64,000 bases of DNA from positions 186,001-250,000 of the forward strand of contig NZ_CP014206.1 of assembly GCF_001563225.1 (NCBI RefSeq), given 5' to 3'. Shown one piece after another: positions 56,456 through 64,000 of the stretch (the first letter of the stretch is position 1; every line of letters starts with the position of its first letter). The position numbers and the translations under genes were made by a program. The stretch is from Pseudodesulfovibrio indicus (GTDB lineage: Bacteria > Desulfobacterota > Desulfovibrionia > Desulfovibrionales > Desulfovibrionaceae). The notes beneath the pieces were generated by a model. It saw only the letters and a list, made by a program, of their open reading frames with translations. It was not told the origin of the DNA and searched no databases.

Positions 56456-58650
56456 TACGCCACCTTCCTTGTTACGGAGACAAACGTGGTGTGCATGGAC
56501 GCGTTGCCGGTGATGGCGTCGTAATCGTCGTCCAGCAGTTCGTTGATGGATGCGCCGTTGTTGTGGGACAGGTGCTGCATGGTGGACAGGGTGTTGAACC
56601 CCGAGAGCATGAACACGGTGTCCGGGCGAATCCTGTCCGTGACCTCGGCCTTGAGCTCCTGGCGGCCCACGGGGCTGGAGACCTCGACAAGGTCACCGTC
56701 GCCGATGCCCAGGTTCCCGGCCGCCTCGGTATTCAGCCACAGGGTGTTGGTGGGCATGAACTCGTGGAGCAGGGCGTTGTTGGTGGTCGAGGTCTGGGTG
56801 ATCATGGCGTTGCGGCCGATGACCATGCGGAACTGGTTCTCGGGCGGGGAGTCGGGCTCCTTGTACACGGGCAGCGGGTCGATGCCCATCTGCTCGTACC
56901 GCTGGTTGTACAGCTCCACCTTCTTGGAAAGGGTCTTGTAGATGCGGCCGTCGTAGATGCCGTAGACCTTGGACGGGTTGTAGTACACGCCGTCGCGGTC
57001 CATGACCCCCAGGGCCTCCGGGATGTCGCGGGTCTGCATCTCGCGGTACTCCTCGATGGTGAAGTCGAAGTACTCGCCCAGCTCCATCCTGCCCGCGATA
57101 CCCTTCATGATGTCGAACAGGGGCCTGGACTCGTAGAGCGGCTCGATGACCGGGTCGCGCTTGACCACGCAGGCGCAGGCCACGGACCCTTGCAGGCCGG
57201 AGCACGGGTCGGTGCGCTCCAGGTAGCTCTGGGAGGGCAGGACCAGGTCGGCCATCCAGGCGGTGTCGGACATGGCGATGTCCACCACGGTGACGAAGTC
57301 CATCTTGTTCATCATCTCGATGGTCTTCTTGCGGTTGGGGGCCGTGCCCATGGGGTTGGTCTTGTAGATGAACCAGCCGCGGATGGGGTACGGATCGTCG
57401 GCCAGGACCGCGTCGCGGGTGACCAGGAAGGACCCCTCGTGCTCGAACATCATCGGCACCTTGTGGGCGTCGATGCGGTCCTCCTGGTTCTCGTCGTACC
57501 AGGGGGCGTCGTAGGGCACGCCCTTGAGGCCCACCTGGCGCGCGGCCAGCAGCCCGCCGGGCTTGTCCCAGTTGCCGAGCAGCCCATTGACGATGGCGAA
57601 GCTGCGGCGGATCTGGGTGGAATCCTCATAATCCGAGGTGCGGCGGCCGGGATAGACCATGGAGGCCGGGGCCGCCGCTGCCAGCTCGCGGGCCATGCGG
57701 GTGATGTCCTCGGCCGGGATGCCGCACTGCTCGCTGGCGAAGCCGGGGGTATACGGCTGCACGTGGGCCGTGAGCTGCTCGATGCCGTAGGTCTTCTCCT
57801 CAATCCACTGGGGATCGTAGAGCTTCTCGTTGATGATCACGTGGGCCAGGGCGAGCATGAAGGCCATGTCCGTGCCGGGCCTGACCGGATACCACTCGTG
57901 GGACAGGGCCGCGGTCTTGGTGTAGCGCGGGTCCAGGGTGACCAGCTTGCAGCCGTTTTCGCGGATGGCGGTCATCAGGTCGATGGAGTCCGGGGTGACC
58001 AGCGCCTCGAAGCGGTTGGCCCCGACCATCATCACGTACTTGGAATTGAGGACGTCGGCGAAGGGGACCTCGCCGAAGGTGTCGAGGAAGGCGCGGCTGC
58101 CCGAGACCAGGCACAGGGATTCGTGCGAGGTCACGTTGAAGGAGCCGTAGACTTCGGCGAACCGGCCCACGAACTGCGAGTGCAGGTCGGTGCCCGCCGT
58201 GAACAGCTGCCCGCAGGGGGTATACTTGTCACGGACCTCGGCCATCTTCTGGGCGGCCATGTCCAGGGCCTCGTCCCAGGGGATGCGCTGCCACTTGCCC
58301 TCGCCGCGTTCGCCCTTGCGAAGCAGCGGGTGCTTGAGGCGGTCCGGGTCGTAGACCTGGGCCAACCCCGCGTTGCCGCGCGCGCACAGCATGCCCCTGG
58401 ACTTGAGAAACTTGGGATTGGGGTCGAGCTTCTTGACGACCCCGTCTTCAACCCGGGCGATGAGCCCGCACTTGTTGAAACAAATGTCGCAGGCCGAGAA
58501 TTTGGATTCCCAGGCGGGCTTGGGCGCCGCTGCCGCGTGCGACTTGGTCAGGCCGCCGAGCAGCGCAGGGCCGCCCACCGCCCCTGCCGCGACCAGGCCG
58601 GTGGCCCTGAAAAAATCGCGACGGGACATAGTCTGCTTGGAATTGGGCAC
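56455..58650 (-). CDS. Molybdopterin oxidoreductase catalytic subunit (thiosulfate/polysulfide reductase type)
   Basis: 731 residues. A Tat signal (SRRDFF at 9-14, then an Ala-rich stretch) exports it. The N-terminal [4Fe-4S] site is C54-x2-C57-x3-C61...C89; the Mo ligand is probably Cys180 in TSHESLCLVSG, as in PhsA/PsrA enzymes. The C-terminal domain binds the second pterin (about 600-725; NTLWLNTEAAGNLGIGDGDLVEV split over it). It probably reduces thiosulfate, polysulfide or tetrathionate; the exact substrate is inferred from neighbouring rhodaneses. It needs the TorD-like chaperone at 52145. Confidence 0.9.
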   Translation of the reverse strand: MPNSKQTMSRRDFFRATGLVAAGAVGGPALLGGLTKSHAAAAPKPAWESKFSACDICFNKCGLIARVEDGVVKKLDPNPKFLKSRGMLCARGNAGLAQVYDPDRLKHPLLRKGERGEGKWQRIPWDEALDMAAQKMAEVRDKYTPCGQLFTAGTDLHSQFVGRFAEVYGSFNVTSHESLCLVSGSRAFLDTFGEVPFADVLNSKYVMMVGANRFEALVTPDSIDLMTAIRENGCKLVTLDPRYTKTAALSHEWYPVRPGTDMAFMLALAHVIINEKLYDPQWIEEKTYGIEQLTAHVQPYTPGFASEQCGIPAEDITRMARELAAAAPASMVYPGRRTSDYEDSTQIRRSFAIVNGLLGNWDKPGGLLAARQVGLKGVPYDAPWYDENQEDRIDAHKVPMMFEHEGSFLVTRDAVLADDPYPIRGWFIYKTNPMGTAPNRKKTIEMMNKMDFVTVVDIAMSDTAWMADLVLPSQSYLERTDPCSGLQGSVACACVVKRDPVIEPLYESRPLFDIMKGIAGRMELGEYFDFTIEEYREMQTRDIPEALGVMDRDGVYYNPSKVYGIYDGRIYKTLSKKVELYNQRYEQMGIDPLPVYKEPDSPPENQFRMVIGRNAMITQTSTTNNALLHEFMPTNTLWLNTEAAGNLGIGDGDLVEVSSPVGRQELKAEVTDRIRPDTVFMLSGFNTLSTMQHLSHNNGASINELLDDDYDAITGNASMHTTFVSVTRKVA

Positions 58651-58773
58651 TGAGTACCTCCGAACGTCCGCTTGTGTTGCATGTTCACGGCTCCCGACCG
58701 GCCGGTTGTTCCGGCTCGCGGCCGGGGGAGCCGCCGTATGGCGCGGCCCGGCTCCTCCACCGGTCCGCGCGGA

Positions 58774-58801
58774 CGCCGCGCCGGGATTGCCCGGCGCGGC
58801 G
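58774..58801 (-). other. Strong GC hairpin between the cytochrome c and catalytic-subunit genes
   Basis: 12-bp arms CGCCGCGCCGGG / CCCGGCGCGGCG with a short loop and no T-run. It lies in the 162-bp gap just after the cytochrome c stop and could stabilise or attenuate the mRNA, making cytochrome more abundant than the enzyme. Confidence 0.6.
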
Positions 58802-58812
58802 CCGTCAGGGCG

Positions 58813-59133
58813 CTAGCTGCACTTGGCCGGGGACGGGGAGTCCTTGGCGTAGTCGTGCAGATAGGAGAAGATGTCGTTCAAATCCTTCTCGTTCACGGTC
58901 CAGTCCGGGCTGCACTTGATCTTGGACGTATCCGAGAACATGGCGGTCCACTCGGCCTGGGTCTTGGATGCCGGGCTGAGGTCGCTGGCGGTCTGGCCGT
59001 GACAGGAACGGCAGTTCTTGCGGTACAGGAACTTGCCCTTGCGGGCGTTGCCGCCACCCATGGCAAAGGCCATGGATACGGCGAAAACGGTGATCAGGGC
59101 GGTTGCGGTGGCCAGGATGAGCTTGCTTTTCAT
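58813..59133 (-). CDS. Small monohaem cytochrome c
   Basis: 106 residues from ATG 59133 with TGGAGG upstream. Signal peptide (MKSKLILATATALITVFAVSMAFA), one haem-binding motif CRSCH at 41-45, then KTQAEWTAMFSD and a class I-type C-terminal helix (NEKDLNDIFSYLHDYAKD), as in cytochrome c553-like proteins. Two further Cys (KIKCSPD, PAKCS) may form a disulfide. It is first in the operon and probably donates electrons to, or takes them from, the reductase complex. Confidence 0.88.
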   Translation of the reverse strand: MKSKLILATATALITVFAVSMAFAMGGGNARKGKFLYRKNCRSCHGQTASDLSPASKTQAEWTAMFSDTSKIKCSPDWTVNEKDLNDIFSYLHDYAKDSPSPAKCS

Positions 59134-59253
59134 GGTGCCTCCAAAGTTGACTGTTGCTCTCTGCAAAGGGTTTTTCCCACTCTCGCCGACCCTAAGGCCC
59201 GGCGCTATGTCCCAACAATTATAACCTGTACCCGGTATGGGCGTTTCGATTCC

Positions 59254-59282
59254 CATATACCCATACCGGGTATAGGTGTCAA
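59254..59282 (-). promoter_or_regulatory. Promoter with embedded TATACCC/GGGTATA operator for the reductase-rhodanese operon
   Basis: On the minus strand: TTGACA (59282-59277), exactly 17 nt, TATATG (59259-59254). The spacer holds a perfect inverted repeat TATACCC-GGTAT-GGGTATA (59256-59274) reaching into the -10. A second, matching arm CCTGTACCCGGTATGGG at 59225-59241 gives a larger 17-bp inverted repeat with one mismatch, next to a TATAAT at 59223-59218. It is ~120-150 bp upstream of the cytochrome c ATG. C/G-run palindromes with TA edges are the kind of site DUF156 repressors use. Confidence 0.8.
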
Positions 59283-59342
59283 GGGGGTCGGATAGAGAAA
59301 ATAAATGCCTCACAAAAAAAGCGGACACCTCGCCAATAGGCT

Positions 59343-59371
59343 TTACCGACAAACCGAATTATTGGTATAGC
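59343..59371 (+). promoter_or_regulatory. Possible promoter of the FecR-OmpA gene pair
   Basis: TTACCG, 17-nt spacer, TATAGC, ~30 bp upstream of the FecR ATG. Confidence 0.4.
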
Positions 59372-59403
59372 AGGCGAAATAGCTATTCCGACAAGGAGGC
59401 CCC

Positions 59404-59901
59404 ATGTTCCGTTTCTTGGCAAAAACGATCAGAGCGGTCGCGCCTACGGGTTCGCGGAGCGCATCGCTCATCGTCCTTCTGATGCTGTTCCTGCTCGCCG
59501 CCACCCCGGCCTTGGCCATGGACCGCGCCCAGACGGTCGGGTCCATCAAGACCCTCACCGGCGAGGTCTTCATCGAGCGCAACGGGGAGAAACTGGTGGC
59601 CGAGGTGGGCGGCTATCTGCTTGAGGGCGATACGCTGGTCACCGGAGAGAACTCCTCGATCGGCGTCATCTTCCGCGACGACACCATCCTTTCCCTGGGG
59701 TCCCGGTCCACGGTCCGCATCGACCGCTTCGTCTTCGACCCGGCGGCGGAAAACATGAGTTTCCTGACCAACGTCAGAAAGGGCACCGTCCAGTTCATCT
59801 CCGGTCAGATGACCAGGCTCCAGCCCGGCAGCATGGTCGTCGAAACCCCGTTGTCCACCATCGGCATCCGGGGCACCCGTTTCCTCATCAAGGTGGACTA
59901 G
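59404..59901 (+). CDS. Exported FecR-domain protein
   Basis: 165 residues. A signal peptide (about 10-38, ending ATPALAM) is followed by one FecR domain: GSIKTLTGEVFIERNGEKL, LLEGDTLVTGENSSIGVIF, RGTVQFISG-like and STIGIRGTRF. This is the stand-alone periplasmic type, not the TonB anti-sigma regulator. Start ATG 59404 has AAGGAGG upstream. It lies 9 bp before the OmpA-like gene and the two form an operon, probably concerned with the envelope. Confidence 0.88.
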   Translation: MFRFLAKTIRAVAPTGSRSASLIVLLMLFLLAATPALAMDRAQTVGSIKTLTGEVFIERNGEKLVAEVGGYLLEGDTLVTGENSSIGVIFRDDTILSLGSRSTVRIDRFVFDPAAENMSFLTNVRKGTVQFISGQMTRLQPGSMVVETPLSTIGIRGTRFLIKVD

Positions 59902-59910
59902 GAGCGCGCC

Positions 59911-60486
59911 ATGAAAAGACTCGCATTCATCTTCATCTGTTGTCTGATGCTGGCGGGCTGCGGCGGCCAGACCGTGGTCCTGCTGCCCGACCTCAACGGC
60001 CATGTGGGCGAACTGACCGTCAACGACAAGGAGGGCGAAGCCGTGACCCTGACCGAGGCCAACCAGTCCGTCAGCGGCTCCGGCAAGGTCACCACCCTGT
60101 CCGACGAACAGGTCCAGGCCACCTTCGGCGAAGCCCTGGCGGCCCAGCCCCTTCCCACGGCCCGGTTCCTGCTCTACTTCGCCAGCGATTCGGCCAAACT
60201 CAAGCCGGAATCCGAATCCGAAATCCCGGCCATCATAAAGGCCTGGAAGGACCGCGCCTCCACGGACGTGTCCGTCGTCGGCCACACCGACGCCCTGGGC
60301 GAAAAGCAGTACAACTACGACCTGTCGGTCCGGCGGGCGAAGAAGGTCCGCGACCTGCTGGTCAAGGAAGGCCTGCCCGAGGACATCATCGAGCTCACCT
60401 CCCACGGCGAGGAGAACCCGCTCATCCCCACGCCCGACGGCAAATCCGAACCGAGAAACCGGCGGGTCGAAGTCCTCGTCCGCTGA
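59911..60486 (+). CDS. OmpA-family lipoprotein (Pal-like)
   Basis: 191 residues. Lipoprotein signal with lipidated Cys17 (FICCLMLAGC). The C-terminal ~115 residues are an OmpA peptidoglycan-binding domain: LLYFASDSAKLKPES, VSVVGHTDALGEKQYNYDLSVRRAKKV split across it, and RNRRVEVLVR at the end. It anchors the outer membrane to peptidoglycan. Start follows TAGGAG. Ends at a strong terminator. Confidence 0.92.
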   Translation: MKRLAFIFICCLMLAGCGGQTVVLLPDLNGHVGELTVNDKEGEAVTLTEANQSVSGSGKVTTLSDEQVQATFGEALAAQPLPTARFLLYFASDSAKLKPESESEIPAIIKAWKDRASTDVSVVGHTDALGEKQYNYDLSVRRAKKVRDLLVKEGLPEDIIELTSHGEENPLIPTPDGKSEPRNRRVEVLVR

Positions 60487-60500
60487 TCCCCATCCCCAAC

Positions 60501-60540
60501 AAAAAAAGCCCCCGCGCACCATCGTGCGCGGGGGCTTTTC
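60501..60540 (+). terminator. Bidirectional terminator
   Basis: 13-bp perfect stem AGCCCCCGCGCAC / GTGCGCGGGGGCT with A-run before and TTT after; between converging genes. Confidence 0.9.
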
Positions 60541-60555
60541 ACTGCCGCGTCCCCG

Positions 60556-61281
60556 TTAGCGAAGCCGGTCCGCAAACCCGCGATGGAACCCGTGGGCCAG
60601 GATCAGCGCGGCGGTCCGCTCCACGTCGTAGGGCACGAGACGCAGGGTCAGCGCCTGCGCCTCCAGGTCGAACAGCACGTACTTGGCCCGGTTGTCTCCG
60701 TCGCGCGGCTGGCCCACGGACCCCACGTTGACCAGGTGGCGCGCCCCGCCCTCCAGCACAGTCTCCCCCTGGGGCAGGGGATGCCGAACCGGCCTGCCCC
60801 GCGAACAGGTCCAGCGCATCAGGTCGTGGGTGTGGCCCACGAAGCAGACATCCTCGCCGTACCCGGCAAAGACCCGGTCCATGTCGTCCTTGTGCTTCCA
60901 GAGATATTCGGTCACCGAGTCCGGCGGCAGCCCGTGCACCAGCCGGCAGCCGTGCGCCACCAACGACTTGGGCCGCGAGACCAGCCACTGGTACGTGTCC
61001 TCGGAAATCATCTCCCGGGTCCGGCGCAACACGTCCGCCGCAGGCTGGTTGAAACCGCGCAGATAATGGATGTTGATCAGCCCCTGCTCATGGTTGCCCA
61101 TGGTGCACTCCACCCCGCGCTCGCGCAGCAGGTCCACGCACTCCTGGGGCTGCGGCCCGTACCCGATCATGTCGCCCAGACAATACGCCGCGTCTGGCGA
61201 ATGCGCGTCCAAATCGGACAGGACCACCTTCAGGGCCTCGAAATTCCCGTGCACGTCGGACATGATGGCGATGCGAGTCAT
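60556..61281 (-). CDS. Metallophosphoesterase (calcineurin-like)
   Basis: 241 residues. Metal-site motifs in order: IMSDVHGN, CLGDMIGYGP, TMGNHEQ, LVHGLPPD, VGHTHDL. The GDMIGYGP and NVGSVGQPRDGD strings are typical of the YfcE/diadenosine-phosphatase-like group (COG0639). The substrate is uncertain; possibly a dinucleotide polyphosphate or cyclic nucleotide. Monocistronic. Confidence 0.88.
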   Translation of the reverse strand: MTRIAIMSDVHGNFEALKVVLSDLDAHSPDAAYCLGDMIGYGPQPQECVDLLRERGVECTMGNHEQGLINIHYLRGFNQPAADVLRRTREMISEDTYQWLVSRPKSLVAHGCRLVHGLPPDSVTEYLWKHKDDMDRVFAGYGEDVCFVGHTHDLMRWTCSRGRPVRHPLPQGETVLEGGARHLVNVGSVGQPRDGDNRAKYVLFDLEAQALTLRLVPYDVERTAALILAHGFHRGFADRLR

Positions 61282-61339
61282 GGAGGCAACCTACCCTCTC
61301 CCCCCACCCCGCGCAAGAGCGCGGGGTGGGGGGAGATAT

Positions 61340-61425
61340 GCCTCCGGCGGCCAGAGGGGGAAACTTTCGAGAAAGTTTCCCCCTCTGGACTCCCCCTTCA
61401 AAGCTTTTTGGGTGCCTTCGGCAGG
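61340..61425 (+). repeat. 3'-end-type hairpin repeat, family 1, copy 4
   Basis: CCTCCGGCGG, 17-bp perfect stem CCAGAGGGGGAAACTTT / AAAGTTTCCCCCTCTGG (61351-61367 with 61372-61388), then CAAAGCTTTTTGGGTGCC and a TTCG mini-hairpin. Plus orientation, no plus-strand gene ends here; pairs in inverse with copy 5. Confidence 0.8.
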
Positions 61426-61514
61426 TATGTGCGGGGGCGGTTGGATGGAGTTTATCCTTGGAGAAATTCAAGCAAACGGGAAACATCTGCTCAAGCGGAA
61501 TAGAAATGTGACCC

Positions 61515-61631
61515 GCCCCGCGAAGCGGCACTATAAAGTTTTGGAAAAGAGGGGGATGGGGGTCTGGGGGAAGGGGGAGAAAAACCTTTCTCAAAAGGTT
61601 TTTCTCCCCCTTCCCCCAGCCGCCGGAGGCG
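61515..61631 (-). repeat. 3'-end hairpin repeat, family 1, copy 5 (after the second acs)
   Basis: After the acs stop: CCTCCGGCGG, then a perfect 26-bp stem (61564-61589 with 61594-61619, CTGGGGGAAGGGGGAG...), CCAAAACTTTATAG and a CCGCTTCGCGG mini-hairpin. It probably terminates acs. Confidence 0.8.
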
Positions 61632-63548
61632 CTAATCCTCGTCCAAACCGGTCAGGTCGGCGATCTCAAAGCCGGACTCTTCGGCCTTGAGCACGCGGCG
61701 CATGAGTTTGCCGGAGCGGGTCTTGGGCAGCTTGTCGCGGAATTCGATGGATTTGATGACGGCCACGGGGCCGAGTTCGTTGCGGATGGTCTTCTTGAGT
61801 TCCTTGATCATCTCGTCGCCCGGCCCGAAGCCGTCGTTGAGCAGGACGAACGCCTTGGCGGCCTCGCCCTTGATCTGGTCGGGCACGCCGATGACGGCGC
61901 ATTCGCAGACCGCCGGGTGCATGCCGAAGGCGGCTTCGAGCTCGGCTGAGCCGATGCGGTGTCCGGCAATATTGATGACGTCGTCGGCGCGGCCCTGGAT
62001 CCAAATGTACCCGTCCTCGTCGCGGCGGGCCACGTCGCCCGCGTAGTACACGCCGGGGATCTGGGTCCAGTATTCCTTGTACCGGTCGTCGTCGTTCCAC
62101 AGCCCGGTCATCATGGACGGCCAGGGCTGGGTGACCACGAGCAGCCCGCCCTTGCCGGTGGGCACGGGCTTGCCGTCCTTGTCCACCACGTCCACGGACA
62201 CGCCGGGCAGGGCCTTGGTCACGGAGCCGGGCTTGAGCACGGAGATGGGCATGGGCGAGATCATGAACATGCCGGTCTCGGTCTGCCACCAGGTGTCGAG
62301 CACCGGGCATTCGGACCGGCCGATGTTCTTGTACAGCCAGATCCACGCCTCGGGCGAGATGGGCTCGCCCACGGTGCCGAGCAGCCGCAGGGAGGACAGG
62401 TCGTGCTGCTTGGGATACTGGGTGCCGAAGCGCATGAGCATGCGGATCATGGTCGGCGCGGTGTAGAAGATGGTCACGCCGTACTTGGCGACCACGGACC
62501 ACAGGCGGTCGGCCTGGGGATAGTTGGGGTGTCCCTCGTACATGACCGAGGTGGTTCCGGCCATGAGCGGGCCGTAGATGCCCGCCGAGTGGCCGGTGAC
62601 CCAGCCGGGATCGGCGGTGCACCAGAATATGTCGGTGGGCTTGATGTCGAAGACCGTGGTCAGGGTGCGGTGCACGCCGACCATGTAGCCCGCGTGGGAG
62701 TGGACCACGCCCTTGGGCGTGCCGGTGGTCCCGGAGGTATAGAGCAGGAACAGCGGGTCGTCCGCGTCCATGACCTCGGTGGGGGCCTCGTTGCGCTCCT
62801 GGCGCACCAGGTCGTCGTAGTGGAAGTCGCGGCCGTCCACCATGTCCACGCCGATGTTGCAGCGCCGGACCACGACCATGGTCTCCACGCAGTCGGCGCA
62901 GGCCCCGACCAACGCCTCGTCCGCGGTCTCCTTCAGGCTGATGATCCGGCCGTTGCGGTAGAAGCCGTCGGCGGTGATGAGCAGCTTGGCCTGCGCGTCG
63001 TTGATCCGCTTGCGCAGCGCCTTGGCCGAGAACCCGGCGAAGACCACGGAGTGGACCGCGCCGATCTTGGCGGCGGCGAGCATGCTGATGACGGTCTCGG
63101 GCAGCTGCGGCATGTAGATGACCACGCGGTCGCCCTTGCGCACGCCGAGGGAACGCAGGGCGTTGGCGAACCGGTTCACCTCGCGGTAGAGCTCGAAATA
63201 GGTGTATTTGCGCTGGTCGCCCGGCTCCCCTTCCCAGATGAGCGCGAGCTTGTTCTTGTTGGCGGTCTCGATGTGGCGGTCGAGCGCGTTGTAGACGATG
63301 TTGCAGCGCGCACCCGGGAACCAGCGGTAGAACGGGGCGTCCTTGTCGTCCAGCACCTGGTCCCACTTCTTGAACCAGTCCAGCTCGTCGGCGGCCTCCT
63401 CCCAGTAGCCCGTGGGGTCCATGGCCGCGAACCGGCGCGCCCCCTCCAGCTCCTGGGGGTTGACGTTGGCTTCGATGACCAACTGCGGAAGCGGGCGGAA
63501 CACCCGTTCTTCCTGAAGTAAACTGTCTATTGCGCCTGACTGGTCCAT
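61632..63548 (-). CDS. acs: Acetyl-CoA synthetase (AMP-forming), second copy
   Basis: 638 residues from ATG 63548 with GAGGAGG 5 nt upstream. Motifs: LYTSGTTGTPKGVVHS, the acetate-type TWWQTETG, and catalytic Lys in PKTRSGKLMRRVL. It differs widely from the copy at 16331 (for example an extended C-terminus AEESGFEIADLTGLDED), so the two are old paralogs that may serve different acids or conditions. The LytTR regulator gene ends 151 bp upstream on the same strand. Confidence 0.95.
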   Translation of the reverse strand: MDQSGAIDSLLQEERVFRPLPQLVIEANVNPQELEGARRFAAMDPTGYWEEAADELDWFKKWDQVLDDKDAPFYRWFPGARCNIVYNALDRHIETANKNKLALIWEGEPGDQRKYTYFELYREVNRFANALRSLGVRKGDRVVIYMPQLPETVISMLAAAKIGAVHSVVFAGFSAKALRKRINDAQAKLLITADGFYRNGRIISLKETADEALVGACADCVETMVVVRRCNIGVDMVDGRDFHYDDLVRQERNEAPTEVMDADDPLFLLYTSGTTGTPKGVVHSHAGYMVGVHRTLTTVFDIKPTDIFWCTADPGWVTGHSAGIYGPLMAGTTSVMYEGHPNYPQADRLWSVVAKYGVTIFYTAPTMIRMLMRFGTQYPKQHDLSSLRLLGTVGEPISPEAWIWLYKNIGRSECPVLDTWWQTETGMFMISPMPISVLKPGSVTKALPGVSVDVVDKDGKPVPTGKGGLLVVTQPWPSMMTGLWNDDDRYKEYWTQIPGVYYAGDVARRDEDGYIWIQGRADDVINIAGHRIGSAELEAAFGMHPAVCECAVIGVPDQIKGEAAKAFVLLNDGFGPGDEMIKELKKTIRNELGPVAVIKSIEFRDKLPKTRSGKLMRRVLKAEESGFEIADLTGLDED

Positions 63549-63699
63549 ATATCCTCCTCGCAGGGCCAACCGAAATCGGTTGTGCGAGTCTCCTTGATAA
63601 CAGTTTCGCCGCGCAACTCCCGCCATATTCGGTCAGCGGTCGCAGCAGCGAGTTGAACGGTACGCCGGATGAATACGGCCCGTTGTTTCAAACAGCCTT

Positions 63700-64000
63700 C
63701 TACAGCCCGATGATCTTCTTCAGCTCCGCGATGCGTCGGCGGCTGATGGGCAGCTCGATGCGCGTGCGGCCCGCGGTGCGGAGCATGAAGTTGGAGCCGG
63801 GCATGCTGGCGATCTCGGTGACCATGTCCAGGTTCACCAGGTATTTGCGGTGCACGCGGAAGAACCGGTGCGGTCCGAGCCTGTCCTCCAGGTTCTTGAG
63901 CCGGTAGGAGGAGAGAAATTTCTGATTGGCCGTGTGCACGTAGGAATAGTCCTCGAACGCCTCCACGAAGATGATCTGGTCGTAGGGGATGAGGATGGTG
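63700..64000 (-). CDS. LytTR-family response regulator, C-terminal part (5' end outside window)
   Basis: The frame is open to the right edge, so the receiver domain lies beyond it. The visible ~100 residues are a LytTR DNA-binding domain: ILIPYDQIIFVEAFEDYSYVH, then LEDRLGPHRFFRVHRKYLVNL (split) and the closing RIELPISRRRIAELKK. LytTR regulators usually follow a membrane kinase. It precedes acs on the same strand and may regulate it, as LytTR systems do for acetate or pyruvate responses in other bacteria; this is an inference. Confidence 0.88.
   Translation of the reverse strand, partial: TILIPYDQIIFVEAFEDYSYVHTANQKFLSSYRLKNLEDRLGPHRFFRVHRKYLVNLDMVTEIASMPGSNFMLRTAGRTRIELPISRRRIAELKKIIGL

Noticed and set aside
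54994-58650. Formate dehydrogenase operon
   Set aside because: The cytochrome b is FdnI-like, but the catalytic subunit lacks the Sec/Cys context and length of FdhA; the neighbours are sulfur-transfer proteins.

Overview
High-GC, gene-dense bacterial chromosome, most likely from a Desulfovibrionaceae (Desulfovibrio/Pseudodesulfovibrio-type) member of the Desulfobacterota. The pointers are periplasmic molybdopterin and c-type cytochrome redox genes, a probable selenoprotein, pseudo-receiver/TPR proteins, HDOD, CheD and NtrC-type regulators, and intergenic hairpin repeats placed at gene 3' ends. This assignment is inferred from gene content; there is no rRNA in the window, and I recognised no tRNA or CRISPR array.

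Layout. 1-8.7 kb: 3' end of tyrS, a queuosine-precursor transporter, a hydrolase, argS with a SPOR protein, a decayed GntR regulator, an EamA exporter, an AraC regulator. 7.2-16.1 kb: two paralogous pseudo-receiver/TPR proteins (one with a 3' frameshift), an MBL hydrolase, dapF, a thioesterase, a TetR regulator with a clear operator, katA. 16.3-23.7 kb: acs, a repeat-rich stretch with a broken Rhs fragment, a Ser/Thr kinase, a K+ channel and a cyclic-nucleotide-binding protein, a SPOR lipoprotein. 23.8-32.6 kb: HU, HIT, a methyltransferase, fabD-aroE-PPIase, HDOD-cheD, a phosphoesterase, an amidase. 33-44.9 kb: Sel1 protein, MFS, DJ-1, a helicase-exonuclease fusion of MrfA/MrfB type, ATP-grasp, an NtrC-type regulator, folate cyclo-ligase, pgeF, a radical SAM protein. 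45-47.4 kb: a non-coding array of ~385-bp repeats followed by ~68-bp hairpin units. 47.5-51.4 kb: DUF1992 protein, era, a hybrid histidine kinase.

The most interesting part is 51.4-59.3 kb. A Mo-bisPGD reductase of thiosulfate/polysulfide type (catalytic subunit, four-cluster ferredoxin subunit, cytochrome b, plus a small cytochrome c) is followed by a triple-rhodanese periplasmic protein. Next is a rhodanese whose catalytic position is an in-frame UGA, best read as selenocysteine, fused to a CxxC redoxin. At the far end sit a TorD-like chaperone and, divergent from it, a CsoR/DUF156 regulator with Cys-Tyr-Cys in place of Cys-His-Cys. That pattern fits a CstR-like persulfide sensor rather than a copper sensor. 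The promoter in front of the operon carries a TATACCC/GGGTATA palindrome exactly between its -35 and -10 boxes, and a related half-palindrome lies in front of the regulator. Together this looks like a sulfane-sulfur (thiosulfate/polysulfide) respiration or handling cassette under a sulfur-sensing repressor.

59.4-64 kb: FecR and OmpA-like envelope proteins, a phosphoesterase, a second acetyl-CoA synthetase, and the C-terminal part of a LytTR regulator running off the window. Three families of intergenic hairpin repeats whose stems change in a compensatory way between copies are scattered through the window.
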